Positions 8,732 through 16,722 of a stretch of 64,000 nt of DNA are shown one piece after another. The notes under the pieces are model-generated. The model was given only the letters and a program-made list of their open reading frames with translations. It was not told where the DNA came from and made no database searches. This DNA is from UBA4479 sp963974935 (lineage in GTDB: Bacteria > Pseudomonadota > Alphaproteobacteria > Rhodospirillales > Casp-alpha2), in contig CAXBEV010000008.1 of assembly GCA_963974935.1 (NCBI GenBank), positions 95,009 through 159,008 on the forward strand. The letters are read 5' to 3'. Within the stretch, counting starts at the first letter, position 1, and the number at the start of each line of letters is the position of its first letter. A program made the translations under genes and the position numbers.

Positions 8732-9505
8732 ATGATTTACTTCGTCCTACTGTTGTTGGTCTTCGTATCCTTAGCTGGTGGAGGATTTCTTGACTATTGC
8801 GTACAGCAGGGGATGTTCAGCATCTCAAATCTCCGCGATATTGCCGGTATTTGGCAATATCGGTTGGTTCTGATCTTAGAGGGCATATCCTATTTATTTA
8901 CCTTAGCTTTCGTAGTCATGTTTATAGCTGCGATTAATATATTGTCGTATTTGATATTGAGTATAGCGATAAAAAGATCCGCTGAGCTGGGCTCAGGCTA
9001 TCCTATCTATTTCGCATCTGTAATTGGGTGCTTTGTTGTAGCTTCGCTTACATATCATTTATTGGCGTGTTTTGCCGACGGACTACTGCGCGATAAAATA
9101 CCTAATGGATGGTGGAAAACGCTAGATTACCCTTATTACACAATGGGTTTGGTTTTTATCAGTTTTGCGGTCGTTGAGATTCGCGAGACGGGATTTGATT
9201 TCAATGCTTTTGAAGTAACCGCTGGCGTTTACGTTATTGCTATCAAAATCCTTAAGACGTCATTTGAAATCGGCCTATTAACAAAAGATGTCACCGCGAG
9301 AGTGCGCGGCATATTTAACCCGTGGGAGAGAATTTCCAAATTGGTAAAAAAGTATAACAAGACAGTTACAATAGGGATTTTATCAAAGCCGGATTTTTTA
9401 GATTCTTTCAATTTTAAGCTTCAATACCACTTGAAACCGAGCGCACCGCCATCTGAATCTCGACCGACTCCACTAAAAAAAGAAAAACCACATAGAAATG
9501 ATTGA
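8732..9505 (+). CDS. Orphan multi-pass membrane protein, AT-rich
   Basis: I do not recognise a family for this 257-aa protein. Hydrophobic segments lie at about residues 1-19, 43-78 (probably two spans), 94-116 and 136-150. A soluble, basic C-terminal tail ends in a Pro/Lys-rich stretch (PSAPPSESRPTPLKKEK). Base composition is clearly lower in GC than all neighbours, and codon use (many TTA, ATA, AAT) is foreign. No strong ribosome binding site precedes the ATG. It sits between two yifB remnants with no mobility gene beside it, so it is probably acquired cargo. Function unknown. Confidence 0.7.
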   Translation: MIYFVLLLLVFVSLAGGGFLDYCVQQGMFSISNLRDIAGIWQYRLVLILEGISYLFTLAFVVMFIAAINILSYLILSIAIKRSAELGSGYPIYFASVIGCFVVASLTYHLLACFADGLLRDKIPNGWWKTLDYPYYTMGLVFISFAVVEIRETGFDFNAFEVTAGVYVIAIKILKTSFEIGLLTKDVTARVRGIFNPWERISKLVKKYNKTVTIGILSKPDFLDSFNFKLQYHLKPSAPPSESRPTPLKKEKPHRND

Positions 9506-9666
9506 CGCGTAGAGCTTTCTGTCGCGCCCGCGGTTCCCAGATCGACACGTCAATGGGCTTTTGACCTCTTCGACTATGACTCGGCTATTCAACCTAGGGG
9601 GCAGAAACGTTTTCATATCGATTGCGCAAAGACCTTTATACATAATCACACATATACACATATAGT

Positions 9667-9684
9667 TGTGGATACTGTGGATAA
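9667..9684 (-). promoter_or_regulatory. Two tandem DnaA boxes in the insert
   Basis: TGTGGATAC (9667-9675) and TGTGGATAA (9676-9684) are back to back. The second is a perfect DnaA box on the reverse strand (TTATCCACA); the first differs by one base. They follow an AT-rich repetitive stretch of CACATATA-type motifs. They could be a relic of a replication origin on an acquired element, or a DnaA-controlled site. Confidence 0.5.
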
Positions 9685-9739
9685 CTGCAACATCTAGCAA
9701 ATTGTCAGTTGACGTAAAAATCGAATGTATGCAGAGTCA

Positions 9740-9765
9740 TAAGCGGTGACGGTGATCGCCGCTTA
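9740..9765. other. Stem-loop in the insert
   Basis: TAAGCGGTGA pairs with TCGCCGCTTA across a 6-base loop (10 pairs, one G-T). No T-run follows on either strand, so a simple intrinsic terminator is unlikely. Possible protein-binding site or relic. Confidence 0.4.
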
Positions 9766-9815
9766 GGCTACCGGTATACCCTCAAGCATCAAATCGTTCT
9801 TTACGGGCGGAACGT

Positions 9816-9992
9816 ATGGTGCGTTTCGGGGCGATGGGCTCTACCCATCAATCCGACAAGGAGCGTGAGATGCGTTATCTTGAGAGGGAGAAGCAGGTGC
9901 ATGTTCGCGCATACACCCGCCTCCGTTTTGGTCGTCATGAGTTCGTAAGGTCTCATTGGCGGTCTTGGCCGAAGCAGTTGAGTTTCTGGTAA
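9816..9992 (+). CDS. Possible small basic protein (58 aa)
   Basis: The ATG at 9816 opens a reading frame beginning MVRFGAMGSTHQSDKEREM and ending WPKQLSFW before TAA. It is rich in Arg, Lys and Glu with spaced aromatic residues, which looks protein-like. An opposite-strand frame covers the same DNA but looks less natural. The ribosome binding site is weak (GGGCGG). I cannot name a family. It may be a mobile-element accessory gene or a relic. Confidence 0.35.
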   Translation: MVRFGAMGSTHQSDKEREMRYLEREKQVHVRAYTRLRFGRHEFVRSHWRSWPKQLSFW

Positions 9993-10125
9993 TCCACTAC
10001 TAGGCCAACAGGCGATCCCGTCACTCTCCTCACAGTTATTAGACTCAGACATGACTCTCACTGTCAATAGGCCGCCTAACCTATTGATTTATATATTTAT
10101 TTCGTAGGTACCCCACAAGTGCCTT

Positions 10126-10144
10126 TTGACAATTTGTCAAATTG
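10126..10144. promoter_or_regulatory. Overlapping palindromes, operator-like
   Basis: TTGACA-ATT-TGTCAA (10126-10140) and CAATTT-GTC-AAATTG (10130-10144) overlap. Perfect dyads of this size suit a dimeric regulator. They lie just before the yifB 3' remnant and about 260 bases upstream of intact yifB. Confidence 0.4.
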
Positions 10145-10178
10145 TACATCCCGCTTCGCTACACGGCTCCGCCAGCAT

Positions 10179-10321
10179 CTAGGATCGGATTGATTTGGTG
10201 ATCGATGTGCCGGCGGTGAACCCGGCGGATTTGAGCTTGCCGCCCCAGGCGAAAGCAGCGCCGATGTTGCAGTCGCGCGGGGACGACAACGCAGGCGTGC
10301 CGAGCAGATCGGTTAGGGTAC
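10179..10321 (+). pseudogene. Fragment of a second yifB/comM gene (3'-half remnant)
   Basis: Matches intact yifB codons about 375-429 (starting at the MDRMDLVIDVPAV region) with synonymous changes, a Ser-to-Asn change, a small indel and an internal deletion of around 14 bases that destroys the frame. Similarity ends near 10321, directly before the second copy of the 78-bp leader repeat. Together with 8425-8577 it brackets the AT-rich insert. Confidence 0.85.
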
Positions 10322-10333
10322 ACAAAAAGATTA

Positions 10334-10411
10334 TTTACGCCACCCGTCAAAAAACCGGCCTAACCCTCGCATAACCTTCTGAGTGAAAACAGGAGGCAAA
10401 CATGGTGACCA
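10334..10411 (+). repeat. 78-bp direct repeat, copy 2 (leader of intact yifB)
   Basis: Identical to 8357-8434 by eye. Contains AGGAGG and the ATG of the intact gene at 10402. The perfect identity contrasts with the diverged coding fragments on either side of the insert. Confidence 0.93.
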
Positions 10412-11937
10412 GGGTCGGCACGGTGGCGTTTCAGGGCATTGATGTTCTGAGCGTCGACGTTCAAGTCGTCATGGCGTCGGGCTTACCGGCGTTTCATATC
10501 GTGGGTCTTCCCGACAAAGCGGTCGGCGAGAGTCGCGACCGGGTGCGGGCGGCTTTAAGCTCGCTGGGCCTCTCCATGCCGCCCCGGCGCATCACCGTCA
10601 ACTTAGCGCCCGCCGACGTCGCCAAAGAAGGCAGCCACTTTGATCTGCCGATTGCGATTGGGCTGTTGGGGGCCATGGGCGTGCTGTCGGAAGATGAAAC
10701 CCGGCGCATGACCGCGATGGGAGAGCTTGGGCTCGACGGGACCATTGCACCGGTTTTAGGCGCCCTGCCCGCCGCCATTTATGCCGCGAGCGAGGCCAGG
10801 ACATTTGTCTGCGCAAAAGCACAAGGCGGCGAGGCGGTGTGGGCGGGTGATCTGGACGTGATTGCAGCGCCTGATCTTTTGTCGCTGATCAATCATGTCA
10901 AAGGCACGCATATTCTCGCGGCACCCGAACCGAAGCTTTTCGATGAGCTGCCGGACTACCCAGACCTGATCGACGTGAAAGGACAAGAAACCGCAAAGCG
11001 CGCCCTCGAAATCGCGGCGGCGGGCGGGCACAACCTATTAATGTCGGGACCGCCGGGATCTGGAAAATCAATGTTGGCGCACAGGCTCCCCGGTCTTTTG
11101 CCGGCGTTAACGTCACGGGAAATTCTCGAAGTCTCGATGGTGCATTCACTGGCCGGGGAATTGCCGGACGGCGGCCTGACAAAGCGCCGTCCATTTCAAG
11201 ACCCGCACCATTCGGCGTCGGTCGCTGCCCTTGTCGGTGGGGGACATCGCGTCAGACCGGGTGAGATTTCGTTGGCACACTTAGGCGTTTTATTTTTAGA
11301 CGAACTCCCTGAATTTCATCGCCAGGCCTTAGAAGCCCTCCGTCAACCGATGGAGACCGGCCGCGTGTCCATCGCCCGTGCCAATGCGCATGTTGTCTAC
11401 CCGGCAAAATTCCAATTGCTTGCCGCGATGAACCCATGCCGGTGCGGGTATCTCGCGGACCCGGGCCAGGCGTGCTCCCGCGCGCCCAAATGCGGCGCTG
11501 ACTACCAAGCGAAAATCTCAGGCCCGATGATGGATCGCATGGATTTAGTGATCGATGTGCCGGCGGTGAGCCCGGCGGATTTGAGCTTACCGCCCCCCGG
11601 TGAAAGCAGCGCCGATGTCGCGTCCCGGGTCGCAGCCGCGCGGGGACGACAACGCCGGCGTGCCGAACAGATCGGCCCAGGTGCACCCGATATTAACGCC
11701 CGCATCGATGGGCAAATACTGGAAGACATCGCCGCACCCGATGACGCCGGACGGCAATTGCTGGCAGATGCGGCGCGCGCCTTCGGGCTGACCGCGCGGG
11801 GCTACCACCGGGTCTTGCGGGTCGCGCGGACATTGGCTGATTTAGATATCTCGGACCAAGTATCGCGGATTCATATCGCCGAAGCGTTGAGTTACCGGCG
11901 CATCAGACCGGGCCAACCAACGGCGGCGAGCGCCTAA
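10402..11937 (+). CDS. comM: YifB/ComM family Mg-chelatase-like AAA+ ATPase
   Basis: ComM is a hexameric helicase that promotes branch migration during integration of incoming DNA in natural transformation; YifB homologues are widespread. It has an N-terminal Lon-protease-like fold (GLPAFHIVGLPDKAVGESRDR), Walker A GPPGSGKS (216-223), Walker B LFLDELPEF (about 297) and a Cys-rich insert NPCRCG...CSRAPKC. Length is 511 aa, normal and intact. A strong AGGAGG precedes the ATG. It is the surviving full copy at a locus with two decayed partial copies upstream. In other bacteria comM is a known island insertion site. Confidence 0.95.
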   Translation: MVTRVGTVAFQGIDVLSVDVQVVMASGLPAFHIVGLPDKAVGESRDRVRAALSSLGLSMPPRRITVNLAPADVAKEGSHFDLPIAIGLLGAMGVLSEDETRRMTAMGELGLDGTIAPVLGALPAAIYAASEARTFVCAKAQGGEAVWAGDLDVIAAPDLLSLINHVKGTHILAAPEPKLFDELPDYPDLIDVKGQETAKRALEIAAAGGHNLLMSGPPGSGKSMLAHRLPGLLPALTSREILEVSMVHSLAGELPDGGLTKRRPFQDPHHSASVAALVGGGHRVRPGEISLAHLGVLFLDELPEFHRQALEALRQPMETGRVSIARANAHVVYPAKFQLLAAMNPCRCGYLADPGQACSRAPKCGADYQAKISGPMMDRMDLVIDVPAVSPADLSLPPPGESSADVASRVAAARGRQRRRAEQIGPGAPDINARIDGQILEDIAAPDDAGRQLLADAARAFGLTARGYHRVLRVARTLADLDISDQVSRIHIAEALSYRRIRPGQPTAASA

Positions 11938-11985
11938 AAGCGGCGCCAAACGGATGCGTGCTAATCGGACATTATCCAGCCAAGC

Positions 11986-14900
11986 TTAAGTTTTCAGATT
12001 GAAATCACCGGCTTCGATGGTCGCGCGATCCGCACCGGTCACATCGGCGATCTGGTATGAGTTCGATGTCGACATCGCGCTGGCATCATCGGTGTACCAA
12101 ACCTCGGTCCCGGTACCGCCGGTGGCAGCCCCGATGATCACGATGCCCGCGTTCGCCGTGCCACCGGATAAATTTTGCACACCGGCATTAATGGTCGTGG
12201 TATCAGCCTCAAAATAGTTGGTGCCGTCGGTCAACGTACCCGCATTGCCAAGACTGAAATCCGCGTCCGATAACATAAACAGATCGTTTTCCGAAGCGTT
12301 GTAATCGCTGATGATATCGGTACCGAGCGACGTTGCATGGGCCAGCGCATCGGCACCGGTCCCCCCGGAAAATTCGAACTGATCCGCGCCGGTGCCGCCG
12401 CTTAACGTATCGACACCTGCGCCGCCAAGCAGCACGTCATCGCCGGCATAACCAAAAATATTGTCGTCGCCGGCATCCCCTTCGAGCTGGTCATTGCCGC
12501 CGCCGCCGTCCAAAAAGTCATCCCCGTCGCCGCCGTGCAGGGTGTCATTGCCTGCCGTCGTCGCGCCAAGGGAAAAGGCAAATGCCGATGTATCCGCCGG
12601 CACGTCGCCATACAGTGTATCGTCACCGTCACCACCCCAGAGGATATCATCCCCAGCCCCCCCCGACATCGTATCCGCATCACCGGCAGCAAATGTCGGG
12701 TTAAGCAGCGCGTTGCCGGCGTTATGGGTACCCGACAAATAATTCGTCGGCGTATCGCCATACAGGAAATCGTTGCCTTCGAGACCGCCCGTGGTCGTCG
12801 CTGCATTTCCACCCACCAAAAAATCGGCAAGGCTGGTGCCGATTTTTTGGTCGGCTTGCGAAGACGTCACCGTCGCCGTCAGGCTGACGGCTTCATCTCG
12901 ATCATCGTCATCAAGAGTCGATTTGTTTGAGCGCAATACAATCGGTGTGAACGAAAAGCCAAACCCAAACACGCCATCAATACCGCCGGACCCGAACCCG
13001 GCGCCACCGGCCAAACCGTCTTCGCCGCCGCTACCAATCAAAACATCGCTGCCAATCGCACCGGCATCACCGCTGCCGCCGGAAAATCCACCATCACCAC
13101 CGGCAATCAAGATTGGGCCGTCGGCAACTTCATTTTCATCGATCAAGCCATCCGGCCCACCGGCCAAAACACGATCTGCGCTGGCAGCACCGCCATAGGC
13201 TTCGGCGGCGACAATCGCGCGTTCCAACGCTTCTTCGATGGACGATCCTTCACGAAGCGCGTCCCGATACGCGGCACGCGCCGCGTCTTCACCTTGCGCC
13301 AACGCCGCCGACGCCACATCCATAGACGCCCGCACCTGGGTTATCCAATTACCCCGGGCACTGGACGGATCATCCGGCGACGGGGGTTTCAGCAGATCAG
13401 GATCAATTGCAGCAAGCTCACGCGCAACAACGGTTTCAACGACTTCCGCTGCCGTGCTGGCTTCTTGGGCGACCCTTTCCGCGGCAATCGCATCCCGCGC
13501 TGAGGCTTCGGCGACGGCTTCTGCGGCCCGCAGGGCTGCGGCGGCGGCTTCTTCGGCGGCATCCGCTTCGGCCACCGCGAGCGCTTGTGCGTCTTCGTCG
13601 GCTTTTGCTTCTTGCGCAGCCTGCTGAGCGGCAGCGAAAGCTTCTTCTTTTTGCTGTGCCTCGGCAAGAATTTCCAGAGCTTCGGCGCGGGCTTGTTCAG
13701 CCGCCGCAAGTGCTTGGCGGACGGCTTCCTCGGCGGCGGCCAAACGTTCGGCGACCTGCGCCTCAGCAAGATCAATCTCAGCCACGCCGCGCGCCGCAGA
13801 TTCTTCTTGGACGGCAGCGCTGTCAGCCTGGCGCACCGCATCTTCGAAGGCCTTATCGCGTTGGTCTGATTGTTCGAGAATTTTCAACGCTTGGGCACGC
13901 AGGTCTTCGACCGTATCGGCACTTTCGTCGGCGCGCGTTTCGGCTTCCAGCGCTTGGGCGCGCGCCGCTTTCTCAGCCGCCGCCGCATCACTGAGCGCCT
14001 CATCGGCGGCATCCCGCGCTGACCTGGCGATGGCCGCTTTGCGGGCCGCAATTTCAAAAGCCGTATCACGATCAACTTGAATTTCGTCGCTCAGATCGAC
14101 GGGCCCAACCGCGACCTCAGGTGCGTCGTCAGGTGCGTCGTCATCAAATGGTGACGGCGCAGGTTGCGCGCGCTCAACCGTCAATAACGTCGACGGCATC
14201 ACCGCATGCGCATCGGGGAGCGCGCTTAACGCGTTGCCGAAATGCTCTGCCGCGTCACGGGGGCCTAGACGGAAAACATTAGAAGGGGCTTGAAAAAAGT
14301 CTTCGACGGTAAGCGCTTCATAAGATTGATCAAGCAGCTGCGTGCCGCCCGGATTATAGACTTTAATAACGCCGTCCGCCGCGTCATCCGCACGCAGATA
14401 GGTGACCGACGTCGCACCATCAGCTTCGACACGCCCAGCACCCGATGCGCCATCGATGTCCAACGAAGCGGCCGGCGTCTTAATAACAAACGCACCATCA
14501 AGCGCGGAGATACCGCCCCCGGCAAACGAGAACGGACCTTCTTGAACAACGAATGTGGCATGCGCCGTTGCCGTGTCCGGATCAAACACCAGATCATCAA
14601 AAATCGCCCGCGCATGGCCACCGACTGCAAACGTGCCTTCATCGGCGAACAAGAAACCCGCGCTGCCGTCGGCGCCGGTCTCGATTCGATCCCCGCGCGC
14701 GATTAGTGTGCCGACTTCGGCGTCAAGCCTCGCGCCATCGGCACGCACGATCACCGCCTCACCCTCAACGGTTTCAACGCGCCCAATCGGGGCAGCGACG
14801 GGGCCGGGTTGCTGCGCGGTCATGGCATCAACACCGGCCAGCGCGCCGACCACGTCTGCACCGATATGCGCGCCGGCCTCGGTCGCTAATGCGGGGGGTG

Positions 14901-15108
14901 TGGCAGCATCAAAATAGCCTTCGACGACGAGCCGCGTGCCGTCGGCAAGTTCGATCAGCAAATCACCATCAAGGCGCGCATACACCGCTTCGGATAACAA
15001 TCCGCCGCCCGGGATGACCACTGGGCCGCTTATGGGCAAACTTATGACCTCCGGCGTGCCTCTCGGCGCCGAAAGGGCCGTTGTTTCGATATCGTAGCGT
15101 TTTGCCAT
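11986..15108 (-). CDS. Large secreted protein: FecR-like domain, Ala-rich coil, RTX calcium-binding repeats
   Basis: About 1040 aa. From the N-terminus: a region with IGADVVGALAGVDA; a FecR-like domain (about 110-270) with ARGDRIETGADGSAGFLF; an acidic Ala/Glu/Arg-rich stretch of about 240 residues (about 340-580) with heptad-like spacing, probably a long coiled coil; Gly-rich linkers; RTX nonapeptides of GGxGxD type (about 780-910); and a C-terminal tail of about 120 residues, as in type I secretion substrates. There is no Sec signal. I chose the ATG at 15108; a TTG at 15135 would add 9 residues. No secretion genes lie beside it. Likely a cell-surface or adhesin-type protein; specific role unknown. 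Confidence 0.82.
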   Translation of the reverse strand: MAKRYDIETTALSAPRGTPEVISLPISGPVVIPGGGLLSEAVYARLDGDLLIELADGTRLVVEGYFDAATPPALATEAGAHIGADVVGALAGVDAMTAQQPGPVAAPIGRVETVEGEAVIVRADGARLDAEVGTLIARGDRIETGADGSAGFLFADEGTFAVGGHARAIFDDLVFDPDTATAHATFVVQEGPFSFAGGGISALDGAFVIKTPAASLDIDGASGAGRVEADGATSVTYLRADDAADGVIKVYNPGGTQLLDQSYEALTVEDFFQAPSNVFRLGPRDAAEHFGNALSALPDAHAVMPSTLLTVERAQPAPSPFDDDAPDDAPEVAVGPVDLSDEIQVDRDTAFEIAARKAAIARSARDAADEALSDAAAAEKAARAQALEAETRADESADTVEDLRAQALKILEQSDQRDKAFEDAVRQADSAAVQEESAARGVAEIDLAEAQVAERLAAAEEAVRQALAAAEQARAEALEILAEAQQKEEAFAAAQQAAQEAKADEDAQALAVAEADAAEEAAAAALRAAEAVAEASARDAIAAERVAQEASTAAEVVETVVARELAAIDPDLLKPPSPDDPSSARGNWITQVRASMDVASAALAQGEDAARAAYRDALREGSSIEEALERAIVAAEAYGGAASADRVLAGGPDGLIDENEVADGPILIAGGDGGFSGGSGDAGAIGSDVLIGSGGEDGLAGGAGFGSGGIDGVFGFGFSFTPIVLRSNKSTLDDDDRDEAVSLTATVTSSQADQKIGTSLADFLVGGNAATTTGGLEGNDFLYGDTPTNYLSGTHNAGNALLNPTFAAGDADTMSGGAGDDILWGGDGDDTLYGDVPADTSAFAFSLGATTAGNDTLHGGDGDDFLDGGGGNDQLEGDAGDDNIFGYAGDDVLLGGAGVDTLSGGTGADQFEFSGGTGADALAHATSLGTDIISDYNASENDLFMLSDADFSLGNAGTLTDGTNYFEADTTTINAGVQNLSGGTANAGIVIIGAATGGTGTEVWYTDDASAMSTSNSYQIADVTGADRATIEAGDFNLKT

Positions 15109-15241
15109 CGGCAACAATCCGGGGAATGACCTCAATATAAAGTATCATAACCGAAGTATCACACTACAGATAGGGTAGATTTGCACGGAAGGCCGTGTTT
15201 TTCGCCTGCCTAAATTCGCGGCAATGGCGTCGCACGGCACC

Positions 15242-15613
15242 TTAAGATGGCCTGGGGCGCCCGATCATGCCGCCTAAATCGCGTTTACCGACAACATGAA
15301 TATGTAAATGCGGGACATCTTGATGGGCATCGACGCCAGTGTTCGACAAAATCCGATATCCGGTCTCGGCAACCCCGGTCATCCGCGCAACCTCGCCGAC
15401 CGCACGGATCAAGGCAGCGATTTCCGCGTCCGACGCGTTGGCATGAAAATCATCCATGCTTTCATACGCCCCCTTAGGGATCACCAGCACATGCACTGGC
15501 GCTTGCGGATTGATGTCGTTGAACGCCAGCGTGTGGTCGTCTTCGAAAACCTTATCGCACGGAATTTCACCACGCAGGATTTTCGCAAAGATATTATTGG
15601 AATCGTATGCCAT
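15242..15613 (-). CDS. hinT: HIT family protein (HinT-like purine nucleotide phosphoramidase)
   Basis: Carries the defining histidine triad HLHIHV (His 102, 104, 106) in a 123-aa protein, with the family N-terminus IFAKILRGEIPCDKVFEDD. Such enzymes hydrolyse AMP-lysine or aminoacyl-AMP type phosphoramidates. It is the last gene of the minus-strand his cluster, 17 bases after hisE, an arrangement often seen in alphaproteobacteria. Confidence 0.94.
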   Translation of the reverse strand: MAYDSNNIFAKILRGEIPCDKVFEDDHTLAFNDINPQAPVHVLVIPKGAYESMDDFHANASDAEIAALIRAVGEVARMTGVAETGYRILSNTGVDAHQDVPHLHIHVVGKRDLGGMIGRPRPS

Positions 15614-15630
15614 TGTGCCCTCGCGCCCTG

Positions 15631-15951
15631 TCAGCTTTTGCGGCTATTTTTCTCGTCGATACCGGACATGCCCTCGCGCCTAGCCAGTTCGTCAAACACG
15701 TCTTTTGGCTGGATACCCTGATCGGCCCACATCACCAACAGGTGGTATAACAAATCGGCGCTTTCGCGGGTCACGGCGTCTTTGCCTTCGGTGAGCGCAG
15801 CGATCACAACTTCCGCCGCCTCTTCACTGATTTTTTTGCCGATTTTCGGCGCGCCACCGGCCAACAGCTTAGCGGTATACGACGTTGTGGCATCGGCACC
15901 CTTACGGCTTTCAATGACGGTAAACAGTCGGCTCAGAACGTCATCGGACAT
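15631..15951 (-). CDS. hisE: Phosphoribosyl-ATP pyrophosphatase
   Basis: Second step of histidine biosynthesis: PR-ATP to PR-AMP plus PPi. It has the compact all-alpha HisE fold with the metal-binding KKISEEAAEVVIAAL and ESADLLYHLLV. Length is 106 aa, single-domain (no HisI fusion). It lies 9 bases downstream of hisF. Confidence 0.95.
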   Translation of the reverse strand: MSDDVLSRLFTVIESRKGADATTSYTAKLLAGGAPKIGKKISEEAAEVVIAALTEGKDAVTRESADLLYHLLVMWADQGIQPKDVFDELARREGMSGIDEKNSRKS

Positions 15952-15960
15952 TGAACTTCC

Positions 15961-16722
15961 TCATACTTCGCGCACAGCAACCCCGGCGGCCTTCATATGC
16001 GCCTTGGCTTGCGCCACCGTATAGGTCCCGAAATGAAAAATCGAGGCCGCGAGCACAGCCGACGCATGACCCTCGGTCACCCCATCCACCAAATCCTGCA
16101 GCTCGCCGACACCACCCGAGGCGATCACGGGAATACCGACCGCATCCGCGACGGAACGAGTCAGTGGTAAGTTGAAACCTTGCTTGGTGCCGTCCCGGTC
16201 CATGGACGTCAGCAGAATTTCACCGGCGCCGAGCTGTTCCATTTTTTGCGCCCACGCCACCGCATCGATACCGGTCGGCTTGCGGCCACCGTGGGTAAAT
16301 ATCTCGAACGTTTCGGGGCCGGTCGCTTTCGCATCAATCGCGACGACAATGCATTGCGTACCAAATTTTTCCGCAGCTTCACGGACGAAATCCGGATTGT
16401 GCACGGCGGCCGTGTTGATCGAGACTTTATCGGCACCCGCGAGCAAAAGTTTTCGGATGTCTTCGGTTGTGCGCACACCGCCGCCGACGGTCAGTGGCAT
16501 AAAACATTTTTCCGCCGTGCGCGCGACCACATCGAGGATGGTATCCCGATTTTCGTGGCTGGCGGTGATATCCAAAAAACAAAGCTCGTCGGCACCGGCG
16601 GCGTCATAGACCTGCGCTTGTTCGACGGGGTCGCCCGCATCGACCAAATCAACAAAATTAACGCCTTTGACGACCCGGCCTTCCGCCACATCCAGACACG
16701 GAATGATCCGCACTTTCAGCAT
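15961..16722 (-). CDS. hisF: Imidazole glycerol phosphate synthase, cyclase subunit
   Basis: Uses ammonia from HisH to close the imidazole ring, giving IGP and AICAR. TIM barrel starting MLKVRIIPCLDVAEGRVVKG with catalytic Asp11, and the second conserved Asp in CIVVAIDAKA. Length is 253 aa. Its start codon touches the hisA stop codon (1-base overlap). Confidence 0.97.
   Translation of the reverse strand: MLKVRIIPCLDVAEGRVVKGVNFVDLVDAGDPVEQAQVYDAAGADELCFLDITASHENRDTILDVVARTAEKCFMPLTVGGGVRTTEDIRKLLLAGADKVSINTAAVHNPDFVREAAEKFGTQCIVVAIDAKATGPETFEIFTHGGRKPTGIDAVAWAQKMEQLGAGEILLTSMDRDGTKQGFNLPLTRSVADAVGIPVIASGGVGELQDLVDGVTEGHASAVLAASIFHFGTYTVAQAKAHMKAAGVAVREV

Larger units (their letters stand above)
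9506..10175. other. Gene-poor stretch of the insert between yifB remnants
   Basis: About 670 bases with no convincing long gene. It holds an AT-rich run with two tandem DnaA boxes (9667-9684), a palindrome GTCAGTTGAC (9704-9713), a hairpin (9740-9765), a possible 58-residue ORF (9816-9992) and overlapping palindromes (10126-10144). There is no tRNA, integrase or transposase in it. Confidence 0.6.

Noticed and set aside
9801..10067. Minus-strand 88-aa frame in the insert
   Set aside because: Composition is unnatural, it lacks a ribosome binding site, and a more protein-like plus-strand frame overlaps it.
8578..10175. Transposon, integron or prophage in the insert
   Set aside because: No transposase, integrase, terminal inverted repeats or tRNA attachment site can be seen; only the yifB direct repeats remain.
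12400..14700. Long plus-strand frames opposite the RTX gene
   Set aside because: They mirror the repetitive GC-rich coding sequence of the RTX protein and have arginine- and proline-rich nonsense composition.
15184..15202. Terminator-like CACGG-AAGG-CCGTG plus five T residues on the plus strand
   Set aside because: Short stem and no plus-strand gene upstream within several kb; the neighbouring genes are on the minus strand, where no T-run follows.
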